From Tetrapyrgos nigripes (lineage: Eukaryota; Basidiomycota; Agaricomycetes; Agaricales; Campanellaceae), in assembly GCA_013368315.1 (NCBI GenBank), contig JAACJM010000196.1:1-64000 (forward strand): a DNA stretch of 64,000 bases, read 5' to 3'. Numbering within the stretch: the stretch's first letter is position 1; each line of letters opens with the position of its first letter. Positions 10,180-20,510 of the stretch are shown here, in pieces. A program made the position numbers and the translations under genes. Under the pieces are notes generated by a model. The model searched no databases. It was given only the letters and a program-made list of their open reading frames with translations, and was not told the origin of the DNA.

Positions 10180-10880
10180 TCAACGATGTATCAAACCCGT
10201 AATGATCGCTTCTCCAATGTCAAAAGAGGCCATATTGACGTTCCACTCTTCGAACCCTTGTCTCGGAGAATCTCTAGCACTCTGGAAGTCAAATCAGCGA
10301 AGTTGAGTTGAAAATTTGAAAGTATACGTACTTGTAAATCACTCAGATACTTGCTTACAGAAGACACGAGTAGTGAAAACAGATCGAGTCGGGACACATC
10401 CGTCTTCATTCTTCTTCCACAAGAGTCGTATCCTGGCCAGGGGAACATAGAACAAAACCCAACACAGGACGCAGCTTACGAGTGTTTACCGACCCATTCA
10501 TTGGAGCCATGCATAGCAGGCAGCGTCTTGCTCCAGACTACTTTGAGCGGAAATCCCGAGCGGGAGCCGTGCTCAGGCTTGAGTTTGAAGTGGATCTTGG
10601 TTTCAGGCGGCCCTATATCAGCGGGCACACGAATATAATGCGAGCCGACTCTGGAATTGCTCTTTGCATCACCCGAACCTCGAGGGCTGTATGGGTGGGC
10701 TGAGGCACTCGAAGACCTTGAGCAGGTGGTGACCAACTGGAAGACGGTAGACGCTGTCAGATTACCATTACATGGGGGTCAGTGAATAAAATGACGCACA
10801 TTAAGTCGAGCTGCATGTCTCAGTGCTTTGGGAAAAAGGCACCTGGATAGTATTGTGGCGCGGAGACTGCAAGTATCCAT
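10180..10880 (-). CDS. Small hypothetical protein with a probable mitochondrial presequence
   Basis: No family is recognised. Four exons join in frame. Exon 1 (start 10880) encodes MDTCSLRATILSRCLFPKAL, an Arg/Leu-rich stretch without acidic residues that looks like a mitochondrial targeting presequence. It ends at a GTGCGT donor near 10799, with the acceptor just before 10736. Exon 2 includes 'HYIRVPADIGPPETKIHFKL'. The second intron (GTAAAC donor, CCTGGCCAG acceptor, about 10479-10433) joins 'NEWVG' to 'YDSCGRRMK'. The third (GTACGT donor, CTTCCAG acceptor, about 10332-10284) joins 'KYLSDLQ' to 'SARDSPRQGF'. The final exon ends 'EAIITGLIHR' with stop at 10180-10182. The product is about 175 residues. 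It is convergent with p23, about 170 bp from that gene's stop. Consistent splice phases are the main evidence that it is real. Confidence 0.6.
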
Positions 10881-11014
10881 GATGACTTGAGGGAACCACC
10901 AGATGAACATTCTTTAAGTTCACGATTTCCACTGCCTTCGACTGCGATGTTGATTGCTGGGGGTTTGCGACGGAGTACTCGACATACGGTGTATCGTAGT
11001 GTACTCAGCTGAGG

Positions 11015-11462
11015 TCGAGACGGTACGGTATACGGTACGGTCTGACCCGTATCAGACCGTACCGAATACGGTCTTTACGACCGTGATACGGGTAGGTGAC
11101 ACATTAGCCTTATATGGCAAGTGTAACGCTTTCACGTGACTGTGACATCGTCCAAAAAGGGAATAGTGAGTCCCAGTGCAGGCGGGGACGACATTTTGGG
11201 TTGCCGTTGGGACTGACTGCATTGTTCTGCTTTACTCTAGGACAGAAGCTGGATCATTTCATGGGAATTCGTTGCCTCTTCTGACCCGGTGATACCTCAA
11301 TAAGAATTTTTCTCCACGCACATGCAGACCTGAAATATCAATGAAATATACTCAAGGTACGCAATTGTTTTCATGCCTGAAATTGACTGATGATGGATTT
11401 TTTATTCACTGACCGTAAGTACGGTATACGGTACGGTATACGACCCGTACCCGTACCGTCGA
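11015..11462. repeat. ACGGTA-rich inverted-repeat element (MITE-like)
   Basis: Two clusters of the motif ACGGTACGG / GTATACGGTAC lie about 320 bp apart. The left one (11015-11093) starts TCGAGACGGTACGG; the right one (11419-11462) ends CCGTACCGTCGA. They are therefore inverted relative to each other, with imperfect ends. Each cluster is also internally palindromic (for example GGTCTGA and TCAGACC at 11039-11062). More copies of the motif lie just outside, near 10983 and 11484-11496, so the ends are fuzzy and I cannot define a target-site duplication. The interior has no ORF of note. A small non-autonomous element or a structured repeat island fits. Confidence 0.55.
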
Positions 11463-11690
11463 GGACTTTTTCTGCAAGGCATACGGTACGGGTTCGGCAT
11501 GTCCGTAATATACGACGTAAATCGTGTGAGGAACTATTTGTACATGTTGGAAAGACTGAGAAAGTCAGAGCGCAATAGGTAGAACAAGGGACAAAGACTT
11601 GCGCCATGATCGGGACAACTTGAAGGAGGCTAGTCAATTACGTTCGAATTACTTCTTGATTACTTCTGGTCGTTGCGTTCTTTCGTTGGC

Positions 11691-11951
11691 TTAGCTAGGA
11701 TCTGAAATGAGTGGGGCCCTGCCACCTCTTTTTCCATTAGTGCGAAGAGATCTGTATTCGTATTGGCACTGTAGCAGGGGTCGTTCTGAGTACTGGTGGA
11801 AGTGCATCAAGTTGCTGGCGAAGGCCGTGTGAAGTTCATCGACGGCCTGTACACTTGTCGAAAAACGAAGAACGTGCCTACGACGGGCTTCGAGTAAATC
11901 TTTTGCAACCTCAAGCTGATCACAACGTTTGAGATTTTTCCACTCATTCAT
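11691..11951 (-). CDS. Doubtful small ORF or exon, 86 codons
   Basis: The frame reads MNEWKNLKRCDQLEVAKDLL and continues with an amphipathic, charged helix-like sequence to 'RAPLISDPS'. The composition is protein-like, but there is no recognised domain and no clear partner exon was found. It sits downstream of the CBM19-like gene, whose stop is at 12058, and could also overlap that gene's 3' UTR. Treat it as a candidate only. Confidence 0.25.
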   Translation of the reverse strand: MNEWKNLKRCDQLEVAKDLLEARRRHVLRFSTSVQAVDELHTAFASNLMHFHQYSERPLLQCQYEYRSLRTNGKRGGRAPLISDPS

Positions 11952-12057
11952 ATTACTTTTCGCTCTGCGACTGCTAGTCTACAAATAAATACGCCACACG
12001 TAGGCATCATAATCATAAAAGCGGCAACGGACGTTCATGCTCTTCCCGGAAAACACT

Positions 12058-13777
12058 TTATGCAGCCGTGGCGTTTGCGGCAGCAGCACCACCACCAGCA
12101 ACAACCTCGAACTAAAACGTAGGGAGATCATTAAGCATTTTAACCCCACCTGTGCTACATAAGAAACACTCACGTATACAGTGTCATCTAATGATGCGTG
12201 CTGGGCAACGGCGACGATGACTGGATGGTTTTAGGGTCTGTTGAGTGCCGGAAATCATATTATGAACCATAACTTACCTGGCTGATGGTTGGCAGCTGCG
12301 TTAATCGAAGAGAGCTTGTAGAATCCGGCAGGGAGTCCCTACTCAATAGCGTAAGCAGATTTAGCAGAACAAATTGAAGAAACCGACCTTGTCGACTGTT
12401 GCGGTCAAAATGCCATTGCCGTCAGCCTTTCCATTCAAACCCTTGAAGAAGTCGAAGAAGTTGGGGTCGTTGGGAGTGTTTTGGGTCAAGGAGCTGACTT
12501 TCTCGACAACAACATGCGAGTGGCCTTGGATGACACCCTGGCCGTTAAGTTGTTGTGGTGCAGCAAAGTATTTTTCCTGGGCATTCACGAAAAATCCAGT
12601 CTCCAGATTTTTAATGGCCATCTCAATTGTGAATGGGGTGTTTTCCTGGATCTGTTGGAGGTTGACAGGGTTTACGAATTTCGATGAAGGCATGAACTTG
12701 ACGTCGGGAATAAGACCAATAGGTGCTGGGTTACACGAGCCAGTTTTAATCTGTTTACCGTCTGCAAATTCATGTGTAAGCCATGAATAAAACCATAACA
12801 ATCCAGACTTACTGGTAAGAGGAAGATCCTTCCTGGTGGCGCAGAAATTGATGAAATTGTTCGTGCTGGTAAGCGAAGGAACTTGTCCCGCCTCAGGTAC
12901 GTCCTGGCCATCATTGGCAAAGTCGGCAATGACAGAGGGGTCGAGTGCTGTTGGTTGATGCATGGGTCAGAAGCGAAGATAGTCGACTGAACCGAAAAGC
13001 ACTCACTCAAGGAGGTCTGAGGATCTTCGCCAGCATTTCCTGCGGCATTACCGTTTCCTGCATTATTGTTTCCTGCAGCATTCCCCGACCCAGTGTTGTT
13101 ATTACCGGATCCTAGAGATGTGTGAGCAGCGTGCAATGGAAATCCATGTAGTTGCGGACCCACCAGCGTTACCTCCATCTAACCGTTAGATGTCAACATG
13201 AGTTGGGCAAGGACAGAGAATGGGATACACGTACTGTTGTTACCGGCCCCCGCCCCAGCACCAGCAGCTGTAGCACCAGTCTGAAAGACATTTAGTCAGA
13301 CGAAGTCCCGGTGCAAGAAATACAGGACTTACTGCAGCAATGCGCTGGTCAAGATCAGCTTGAGTTGTGCAAGCAATGCTTGTTCCTGGAGAGTTGACCA
13401 AAGGCAAAGCCGCACAACTTTCGACAACGAGTCAGCGTCGATAACTAGACAACCCAAAACCAATACCTACATCGTGCCAGTTGCACATCCTTGTACGACA
13501 AACTTGCCGTTTACACACTGAGCAAATCCGTTGTTGATACATGCCTGATCACCAGCCTGGCAAGGGGAGTCGGGGGTCAAAGTCTTGAACTTGTCGCTGC
13601 AATTCCGGAATTGATTGACTTCATTTTCACATAGAATAAAAGTCAAACTTACTTCAGAGCGATAGCGTCTTGTCCATTCTTGAGATTAAAGTCCTGACGA
13701 GAGCTTATACGGTTCAAAGGAGAGGGACGCGCAGCGGCGGCCAAAGCGAGAGCAAGGGCGACGAAAGTAGCACGCAT
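12058..13777 (-). CDS. Secreted CBM19-like protein with conserved 'ASNHQPV' type core (paralog 1)
   Basis: Probably secreted, wall-associated or effector-like protein. The start at 13777 gives MRATFVALALALAAAARPSP, a typical signal peptide. A Cys-rich N-terminal module follows (about 13620-13340), with spacing C-x6-C-x8-C-x9-C around 'INNGFAQCVNGKF' and then 'AALPLVNSPGTSIAC', resembling fungal CBM19 chitin-binding domains. A Gly/Asn-rich linker (about 13085-13020) leads to the conserved core: 'FANDGQDVPEAGQVPSLTST', 'SCNPAPIGLIPDVKFMPSSK', 'YFAAPQQLNGQGVIQGHSHV' and, after introns, 'HQPVIVAVAQHASLDD'. The tail is Gly/Ala-rich and ends at 12058-12060. A second copy lacking the Cys-rich module lies at 17068-18976 on the other strand. 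Proteins of this kind are often called 'ribosomal protein S17' by automatic transfer, which the signal peptide contradicts. A TATA box lies about 200 bp upstream. Confidence 0.8.
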
Positions 13778-13973
13778 GATGAGTTGGACGTTCAAAGGAG
13801 AGTGAGTATGAGACTAGTAAGTCACAGAAAGACACCAGGTCAAGTCGTAGTCGTTGAGTCGAAAGATCCAAGCCACTGGCTGTATTCGATCTCGGATCGA
13901 GCGAAAGAAGAGCGAATGAGTGGAAAATAGATAGAGAAGGAAGGAATGGGATTTAGGGATGCTTCAAGCACTG

Positions 13974-13980
13974 TTTTATA
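13974..13980 (-). promoter_or_regulatory. TATA box of secreted paralog 1
   Basis: TATAAAA on the minus strand, about 200 bp upstream of the start at 13777. The paralog on the other strand has the same heptamer about 190 bp from its start, which supports both as real core promoters. Confidence 0.55.
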
Positions 13981-14606
13981 GGAAAATGCAGCAACCACAG
14001 CCCATCGTTTTCTCGTGATTGATTGGACACCGGCGGCGTCGATTAATGGAAAAGATCCATGTGCACACAAAACACATTGTGCGATTCGTGCTGGGAGTAG
14101 TATGTTGAGGTCACAACTATGTACATGTACATAGAACCCTTTTGGTCTTGGCATCAAATCTGTCGAGAACTTCGTCGGGACAGCCGATAGGCTCTGTCGT
14201 GCTAAAATGACTCATGGAGACAGTTTGTGTCTCCCCTGACACATTGCCCTGAGACACTGCTTCTTGCGTTGAACGATCCGCACCATGCGCTCCATAGTTG
14301 TGTAGTATCCCCAGAGACCGGCTCGAACGACGCATGAAACTGCCAGCTCACGCGAAACGGCTGCAGTGAAGAGGAAAGTGGAAGTTGCGACAAGATGATT
14401 TTTCATGATACAAACCCCTCAAGGAAAAGATCGAATAAGGAACGTACCTCAAGTGGCTGTCCCGGTCTTCAAAGCTTTCATGAAATTATTTATCGGTACC
14501 CGGACGATTTTCGGCAGCACATCACTTTGTCAATCTCATTACAAGATTCACAACTGGCTGCGCACAGAACACATCAATTTGCTGAAACAGTAGTATAGAG
14601 ACCAGT
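13981..14606. other. Intergenic region upstream of secreted paralog 1
   Basis: About 630 bp holding the upstream promoter region of the secreted gene and the 3' flank of the phosphatase gene. A short minus-strand frame at 14212-14406 begins with a signal-peptide-like stretch (MKNHLVATSTFLFTAAVS) but has no further support. No other feature is seen. Confidence 0.4.
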
Positions 14607-15705
14607 CTAAGCTTTGGAATCTTCATTAATGATCACTTCCAGTGCATCTCCCACCCATTTGATCTGAAGACTGCATAAAGCACAGGATCATTAACAAATT
14701 TCATCAATCCGTATGAAACAAGGAATTGATATTTACCTTGTAAGGTCCGTCACGATGAAATCAGGTTGGGCGTCGGATTCCAGAAGGGCGGTTCGGGTTG
14801 TGGACGTACACACCGCTACAGTCTTAGCTCCAGCAGCGAGACCAGATTTGAGGCCAGAAACTGCATCTTCTATGACAAGGCCTGCAAAAACAGCTTGGTT
14901 CAAAGGAATAATCGTGCGGAGATTGGCTACTTACATCTAGCAGGCTGGACCTGACATAGTTTGGCACCACAAAGGTAAGGGTCTGGGTGAGGTTTACCAT
15001 TGTCTACATCATTGGATGTAACTATCCCGTGGGCGGGGAGAGGGATGCCACAGCGTTCCAAAGCCCTAGGCGCATAGTAGTTCGTCGCTGAAGGCCACGA
15101 TGGGATCATTCCTTGATCTTAATCAAACGCGCTCACCGGAAGTAACAATAGTCCATCTACTCCGAGTTGATTGCTCTGAATTCAACTGAGCAGAAAAATC
15201 AGAAAATCGGAAAGTACAGTGTCTCAAAGAACACACATACCTGCGATAACAGTTCCATTGCGCCGGGGAGAGCGACAGGACCGCCTCTGATGACTTCTTC
15301 TTCGAAACGATCAATTTCCGACTGTATACGACAGATATTAATTGGTCCGAAATGCATTCACAAAGAGGACCGAGCTGTACCAGAAGTTTGTCCTCGTCTG
15401 TGATTGAACAGACATCTCGCAAAGTGTCATACAATCGCCTTCCGTGTGTCGCATGTGTTATACCAGCCGGGTCATCGAGGTTATAATCCTTGCAGAATGT
15501 GATCCAAGCTTGGGTGAGCCCAGGAGTCGAATCGATGAGGGTCCTACGGGGACACAGCAGTAATTGGTGACGGTTTCCTGGAGAACAACATTGCTGGCAT
15601 ACCCATCCATATCAAACAGCAACTACAAGCACATGGAGTTCAGTCAGACATCAAAAACGAGAAGCGAGGGTTACGCACAGCATCGACGATGATCTTTTTT
15701 CCCAT
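14607..15705 (-). CDS. HAD-superfamily sugar/glycerol-phosphate phosphatase (Gpp/Dog-like)
   Basis: Probable cytosolic phosphomonoesterase acting on small sugar or polyol phosphates. The start at 15705 (MGKKIIVDA) is followed by an intron with GTGCGT donor. The next exon supplies 'LLFDMDG', and another intron (acceptor at about 15545) brings 'TLIDSTPGLTQAW', so HAD motif I (DMDGTL) is rebuilt across a splice site. The cap contains 'ITHATHGRRLYDTL'. Motif II is 'TIVTSATNYYAPRA' with an intron inside, motif III is the Lys in 'GKPHPDPY', and motif IV is 'VIEDAVSGLKSG'. The C terminus reads 'LEVIINEDSKA' with stop at 14607-14609. Length and cap motif fit yeast Gpp1/Dog-type enzymes (glycerol-3-phosphatase or 2-deoxyglucose-6-phosphatase). 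The exact substrate cannot be read from sequence. It lies between the two secreted paralogs, with no evident functional link. Confidence 0.85.
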
Positions 15706-16433
15706 TGTGTTCCAGAGCAGTCCACACAAGGTCTTATAATGATAGCCTGGAACCAAGCGTCCTTTATAATGAAGGAGTAGGATCAAGTTGGCTGTTTCCT
15801 CGGAAATTCCTATCCCCACTTTAACATCCCAGACTGTACTCCGTTCAACGTTGTCTGAACACTCCGAAAATCGTCCAGTACGTACTCAGCGCCTTCCAGT
15901 TATTGTAGCAGCTTCAACGTGAGTTTACTCGCGAGCCTGGATTTGCAAATTTCTTGTTGACAACCGGCAGTTACTGCAGGCATATATATAGCGAGCAGAC
16001 CGAATGGATAGAGCTGTTCAGTAATGTTACGCAGAAAGTTTTATACGTGGGTTCAATAGGATATTGGTAGGACGCGAAAGCAGCTCGGACATTATCAGTG
16101 TCAGCTGCAGAGACGAGAAGACAAATACTCGCCCTGCGACGCCAAAAATTTGACTGACGCAAGTCGGACGAGTAGTGCGACGCACGGGCCCAATACGGGG
16201 GCCGGTCGACAAAGCGTGAAAATGGGTACGGTATTTAAGTATTTGCAGGAGATATCTACACTACTTTTTCCTCTCCCCAACGACCCAGGAACCCTCTAGC
16301 CCTTGCTCCTCCCGAGCACAGCAATTTCTTCAACACGCAGTGCTTGCAAAAATAGATTGCAGAGGATATAGGCCATCAATTTATTATTATGTACCCATCC
16401 AAGCTTCCGGAGAGGCAACGGAGAGGTCTATGA
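15706..16433. other. Gene-free stretch upstream of the phosphatase
   Basis: About 730 bp without a credible gene. It includes the promoter side of the phosphatase gene. No terminal repeats, tRNA or conserved motifs were recognised. Confidence 0.4.
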
Positions 16434-16690
16434 TCAAGGATCTATGTCTACAATCATGCCGTCTTGCTTCTCTTCATCATAATCCGGCCATCCTTGTTTC
16501 AAAAATAGCTTGAAGATGAATTGGTTGCCCTGTTTGCGAGCCTTTCAAGGATACCGAGATGTCCGTTGTGCATTCTGATTGGCTTCCAACCAATGGGATG
16601 TGTTGTTGTCAATCCCACGGGATTCTGCTAACACCGCGTCTAGCTCCCAACTGCAAGACCAGGTCGTCCTTGTATCCACGGTCTTCTCGT
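16434..16690 (-). pseudogene. Remnant of an unidentified protein gene
   Basis: The minus strand reads like the C-terminal part of a real protein: 'WELDAVLAESRGIDNNTSHW', then 'LEANQNAQRTSRYP', an in-frame TGA, and 'KARKQGNQFIFKLFLKQGW' followed by 'PDYDEEKQDGMIVDIDP' and a stop at 16434-16436. The TGA cannot be removed by a normal-length intron here: the only GT...AG pair around it would be about 25 nt. Upstream the frame closes within about 30 bp. I read this as a degraded gene or repeat-derived fragment; the family is not recognised. Confidence 0.35.
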
Positions 16691-16878
16691 TCCATGCTCT
16701 ATCACATCAACTTCTATCCACATCGCTCAAGGCTTCCAAAGGAGGAACGCTCTGGAAGGGGTGGTCAAAGTACACAAGGCAGCGGGAGGCATTAATAGCG
16801 CTCCACAACTAAGTTGATCAGTCTAGCAACGAACAATTGTAACCAATTGACACTCCCCATCACATTTGCTAAGCAGCG

Positions 16879-16885
16879 TATAAAA
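16879..16885 (+). promoter_or_regulatory. TATA box of secreted paralog 2
   Basis: TATAAAA about 190 bp upstream of the start at 17068, followed by a CT-rich stretch (about 16918-16960) of the kind found near transcription starts of strongly expressed fungal genes. Spacing matches that of paralog 1. Confidence 0.6.
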
Positions 16886-17067
16886 CCCTCGAGGGACAAC
16901 TGCTGCTTCTTGACCTTCGTTCCTCACCTTCCCTTTCTCTTTTTCCCTTTCACGCATACCTTTTAGCTCACGATCAGTGATCGTTTTTGTGGCTAGTCCT
17001 TCATTCATCTACTGACCTGGTTGTCTCTCGACGCTTTTACTGCACTCACTTTCTTTGAAACCTCACG

Positions 17068-18976
17068 ATGAAGACCTCTGCTCTCCTCACTTCTCTTTTC
17101 CTTGCTATCTCTGTATCTGCTGCTCCCCAACAGTTTGGCGGTCGCAAGGGTGGCTTTGGTGGCTTTGTGAGACTTCTCCGTTCAGGCTTTGGAACTTAGA
17201 TTGATCTGTGACTTTTTAGGGTAACAAAGGAAATGCCAACCAGGGTGCCAACAACGCTGGAAATGCCAATCAGGGTGCCGCTGGAAATGCCAACGCCGGC
17301 GCTGCTGCTGCCAACAACACTGGAAATGCCGACGCCGGCGCTGCTGCTGCTGCTGCTGCCAACAACACTGGAAACGCCAACGCCGGTGCCAATAATGCTG
17401 GAAATGGCAATGCTGCTGGAAATGCTGCGAGCGGTGACCCCCAGCAATCGACGAGTGAGTGCTCGAAATTATTTTACCTTTTTGGGATACTTAACGAGAT
17501 CCTTTTTTTAATTTAATATTTTTTTTTAGCTCTCGACCCTAAGGTCATTGCAACCGGTTTCGCCAACGACGGCCAGGATCAACCCACAGCAGGTGTGTAT
17601 TTAATGTTCTCAGACGTTCAACGTGCGATGAACTGATGTATCTCTCAGGCCAGGTCGCCAGGTGAGAATTCGTTTCTCCTCGTCGTCGTGGGCGCAGGCT
17701 GATTATTTGGTTGCCTCTTCTGGTAAAGTTTGACCTCCACTAACAACTTCATCAACTTCTGTTTGACTGTACCAAATCTTCCCATCACGAGTACACATTT
17801 CGCCTTGTCTTCGTGCAGATTAGATCTCTGATACTTTGATTAGACGGGAAGCAGATTGAGACTGGTTCATGTAACCCTGCTCCTATTGGTACCATTCCCT
17901 CGACCGACAACATGCCTTCGAGCAAGTTCACTAGCCCTGCAAACGGTGACACCATTGCCGCCAACCAGGCATTCACCGTCTCTATGGCCATCCAGAACAT
18001 GCAGACCGGTAACTTCGTTAACGCTCAAGAAAACTACTTTGCTGCTCCTCAGCAATTAAACGGACAAGGCCAAATTATCGGTCACACACATGTTGTTATC
18101 GAGACCCTCTCCGATCTGGGTCAGACCACTCCTACCAACCCCAAGCAGTTTGCTTTCTTCAAGGTGTGTACGGTTTCAGGTAATTGAATATCACCACCAC
18201 TCACGACGACTGCAATGACAGGGTGTCAACGGTGCTGCACAGAACGTATGTCATTGCTTTCAATGAATCAGTATATGTGCTGACCCTTTCGCTAGGGAGT
18301 TGTTACAGCTGATGTGACGGATGGCGAGTATATTCTTTCTGCTTTTTTATTCTCAAACTGACTCAAGTGTGTTCAGGTCTTCCCGCTGCCGCATACAGAA
18401 TGTGCTCAATCAACGCAGCTGCGAACCATCAACCAGGTAAGTCAGGGTTCATAATATGATTCTCAGCGCTCAACGGATGAGAAAACCATCTAGTCATCGT
18501 TCCCATTGCCCAACATGGATCTCTTGATGACTGTGTCTACGTAAGTTTTAAAGACTAATTTTTTGTTGCAATGTTCTGACACGTCTATTTTTCTTTAGTT
18601 CACCGCTTCTGCTGTTAGTCTTCGTTTGCTTCCGATCGGTGAAGTATCTGTTCTGACTCTTTGTTCCTAGGGTGGAGCCGCCGCCGGTGGTAACGCAGGA
18701 GCTGCCAACAACGGTACCGCAGGAGCTGCCAACGGCAACGCAGGAGCCGCCAATGGTAACGCAGGAGCCGCCAATGGTAACGCAGGAGCTGCCAACAACG
18801 CAGGAGCCGCCAATAACGCAGGAGCCGCCGCTGGACAAGCGACAGCAACTGCTGCCAATGGTGCTGGTCAGGCTCAGCAACAGGCTGGTGGTCAAAAGGG
18901 TGGACAACAGGCTCAGCAACAGGGTAAGGGTCGTTTCGGCCAAAACCGCGGACGTCGCAGCTACTCGCAAATCTAA
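17068..18976 (+). CDS. Secreted Asn/Gly/Ala-rich protein with the same core (paralog 2)
   Basis: The start at 17068 encodes MKTSALLTSLFLAISVSAAP, a clear signal peptide, followed by 'QQFGGRKGGFGGFGN'. A low-complexity region of GNANQGA / GNANAGA repeats (17220-17440) replaces the Cys-rich module of paralog 1. The shared core follows: 'FANDGQDQPTAGQVASLTST', 'SCNPAPIGTIPSTDNMPSSK', 'YFAAPQQLNGQGQIIGHTHV', 'CSINAAANHQPVIVPIAQHG' and 'SLDDCVYFTAS'. A second repeat domain of 21-bp units coding GNAGAAN (about 18660-18840) leads to a Gln/Gly-rich basic tail ending 'GRRSYSQI', stop 18974-18976. There are about eight short introns, several around very small exons near 17590-17660 and 18230-18400. The repeats suggest a flexible wall-exposed or matrix protein. 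It is paired with the minus-strand copy at 12058-13777. Confidence 0.82.
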
Positions 18977-19168
18977 ACGACTCCTGGGACATGAGATCTT
19001 TACACTAGAGTAGTTTGTACCTGCGCAGCTAGTCTGTGTCTGTAATTTCACGAGTAGAGGATTCTGATACCCGTTGCTGGTTTTTCTTTCATTTTGTGTA
19101 GTTTCATTGTCTTTTCGTCTGTAGCCTGAATGAGGATAGGTTGCGTGAACCTTATCGATCGTCCAAAA

Positions 19169-20324
19169 ATGTCCGCACGATTTACCATTAAAGTCCCTGC
19201 TACCTCAGCCAACATTGGACCCGGTTTCGACGTTGTAGGACTATCCTTGTCTCTTACTCTCTCTCTCAATGTCTCGTATCCCTTACAATCATCCTTATCC
19301 GTACCTCCTGCTCTAACGTACTCTGGAGAAGGCGCAGACGAAGTCCCCCTCGATGCCTACAAAAATCTCACCACTCGTGTCGCTCTCTACGTGTTGCGAT
19401 GTAATGGCATCCATTCATTCCCTTCAGAACTCAAAATCCATGTTCATAACGAGATTCCATTCGGGAGAGGTTTGGGCTCATCAGGTGCCGCTGTGATTGC
19501 TGGTGTCTTACTGGGTAATGAGCTCGGCAATCTCAATCTTCCGACTGAGCGTTTGCTAGACTTTGCTCTTATGGTGGAGAGGCATCCAGACAATGTAACA
19601 GCGGCCCTCGTTGGTGGTTTCGTTGGATCATATCTCCGAGAATTGGACGAAACAGATACGGTGGCAGCCAGCGTTCCGCTGAGTGAAGTATTGCCCGAAT
19701 ACCCACCCGATGCTGGCGAGGAGTGGGGTTTGAATCCACCGGCACCTCCTTTTGGGATCGGTCACTTTGTTCGTTTTGGATGGTCTAAAGACATCAAAGC
19801 AGTTGCAATCATACCGAGATTTGAGCTCAGTACAGCAAAGGCACGAGAAGTTTTACCCACCCTGTATTCCCGAAAAGATCTGGTGCGCCCTGGCTTTTCT
19901 TGTTTGCAGAACTATTCTGAGCTGAGGTCGTTGTTAGGTTTTCAATCTCCAGCGCCTTGCCGTCCTGACAACTGCCCTTGCCCAAAATCCCCCGGATGCC
20001 GGTTTGATTTACGAAGCCATGAAAGATCGCATCCATCAACCTTACCGCAAAACTTTGGCAAGTAGTGTTTCATCCTCATCATTGGAGTCTCATTCATCAT
20101 TTTCACAGATTCCTGGTCTCCCAGAGGTAACTTCTTCCATCACCCCATCGACACATCCAGGTCTCCTCGGAATCTGTCTATCTGGTGCCGGCCCTACTAT
20201 TTTGGCGCTTGCTACCGGCAACTTTGAGGCCATCGCTGAAGATGCACGCAAGATTTTTCGAGAACAAGGTGTTGAAGTAGACTGGAAAGTGCTTGAAGTT
20301 GCTGCAGGCAGTGTGGTCGAATAA
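19169..20324 (+). CDS. thr1: Homoserine kinase
   Basis: GHMP-family kinase that phosphorylates L-homoserine with ATP in threonine biosynthesis, in the cytosol. The start at 19169 (MSARFTIKVPATSANIGPGF) matches the usual N terminus; an in-frame Met 39 nt upstream is less likely. The ATP-binding GHMP motif 'GRGLGSSGAAVIAG' is at about residues 100-115. Next come 'ERHPDNVTAALVGGF', a loop with 'IIPRFELSTAKAREVLP', and the C-terminal GHMP motif 'GICLSGAGPTILAL'. One intron at 19883-19937 (55 nt, GTGCGC donor) restores 'VFNLQRLAVLTTALAQNPPD'. Stop at 20322-20324. Length (about 370 residues) is normal for fungal Thr1. It starts about 190 bp after the end of the secreted gene on the same strand. Confidence 0.93.
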
Positions 20325-20510
20325 ACGATTGTAGGCGTATAAAGATCATGAGTCGAAAAGCATGTACGATACAGCCAGCGTGTATAGATCCTAACACAGC
20401 GTTATACAGTAGTTTGATAGTCGTGAGTATAGTACAATAACTGACAGCAAGTTCCCTCAAAGCAAGACGACTTCCAAAGCAAGAAAAGGGACTGCATATG
20501 ATAAGCTTAA

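Noticed and set aside
12058..13777. Annotation of the secreted paralogs as ribosomal protein S17
   Set aside because: Both have signal peptides, a Cys-rich or low-complexity module and no S17 fold. The name appears to be an error carried over in databases.
14117..14406. Small secreted protein starting MKNHLVATSTFLF
   Set aside because: The signal-like start is followed by unstructured sequence, three overlapping frames compete, and no partner exon was found.
12000..20400. Biosynthetic or metabolic gene cluster around the phosphatase and homoserine kinase
   Set aside because: The neighbours are secreted structural-type proteins and housekeeping genes. No synthase, transporter or cluster regulator is present.
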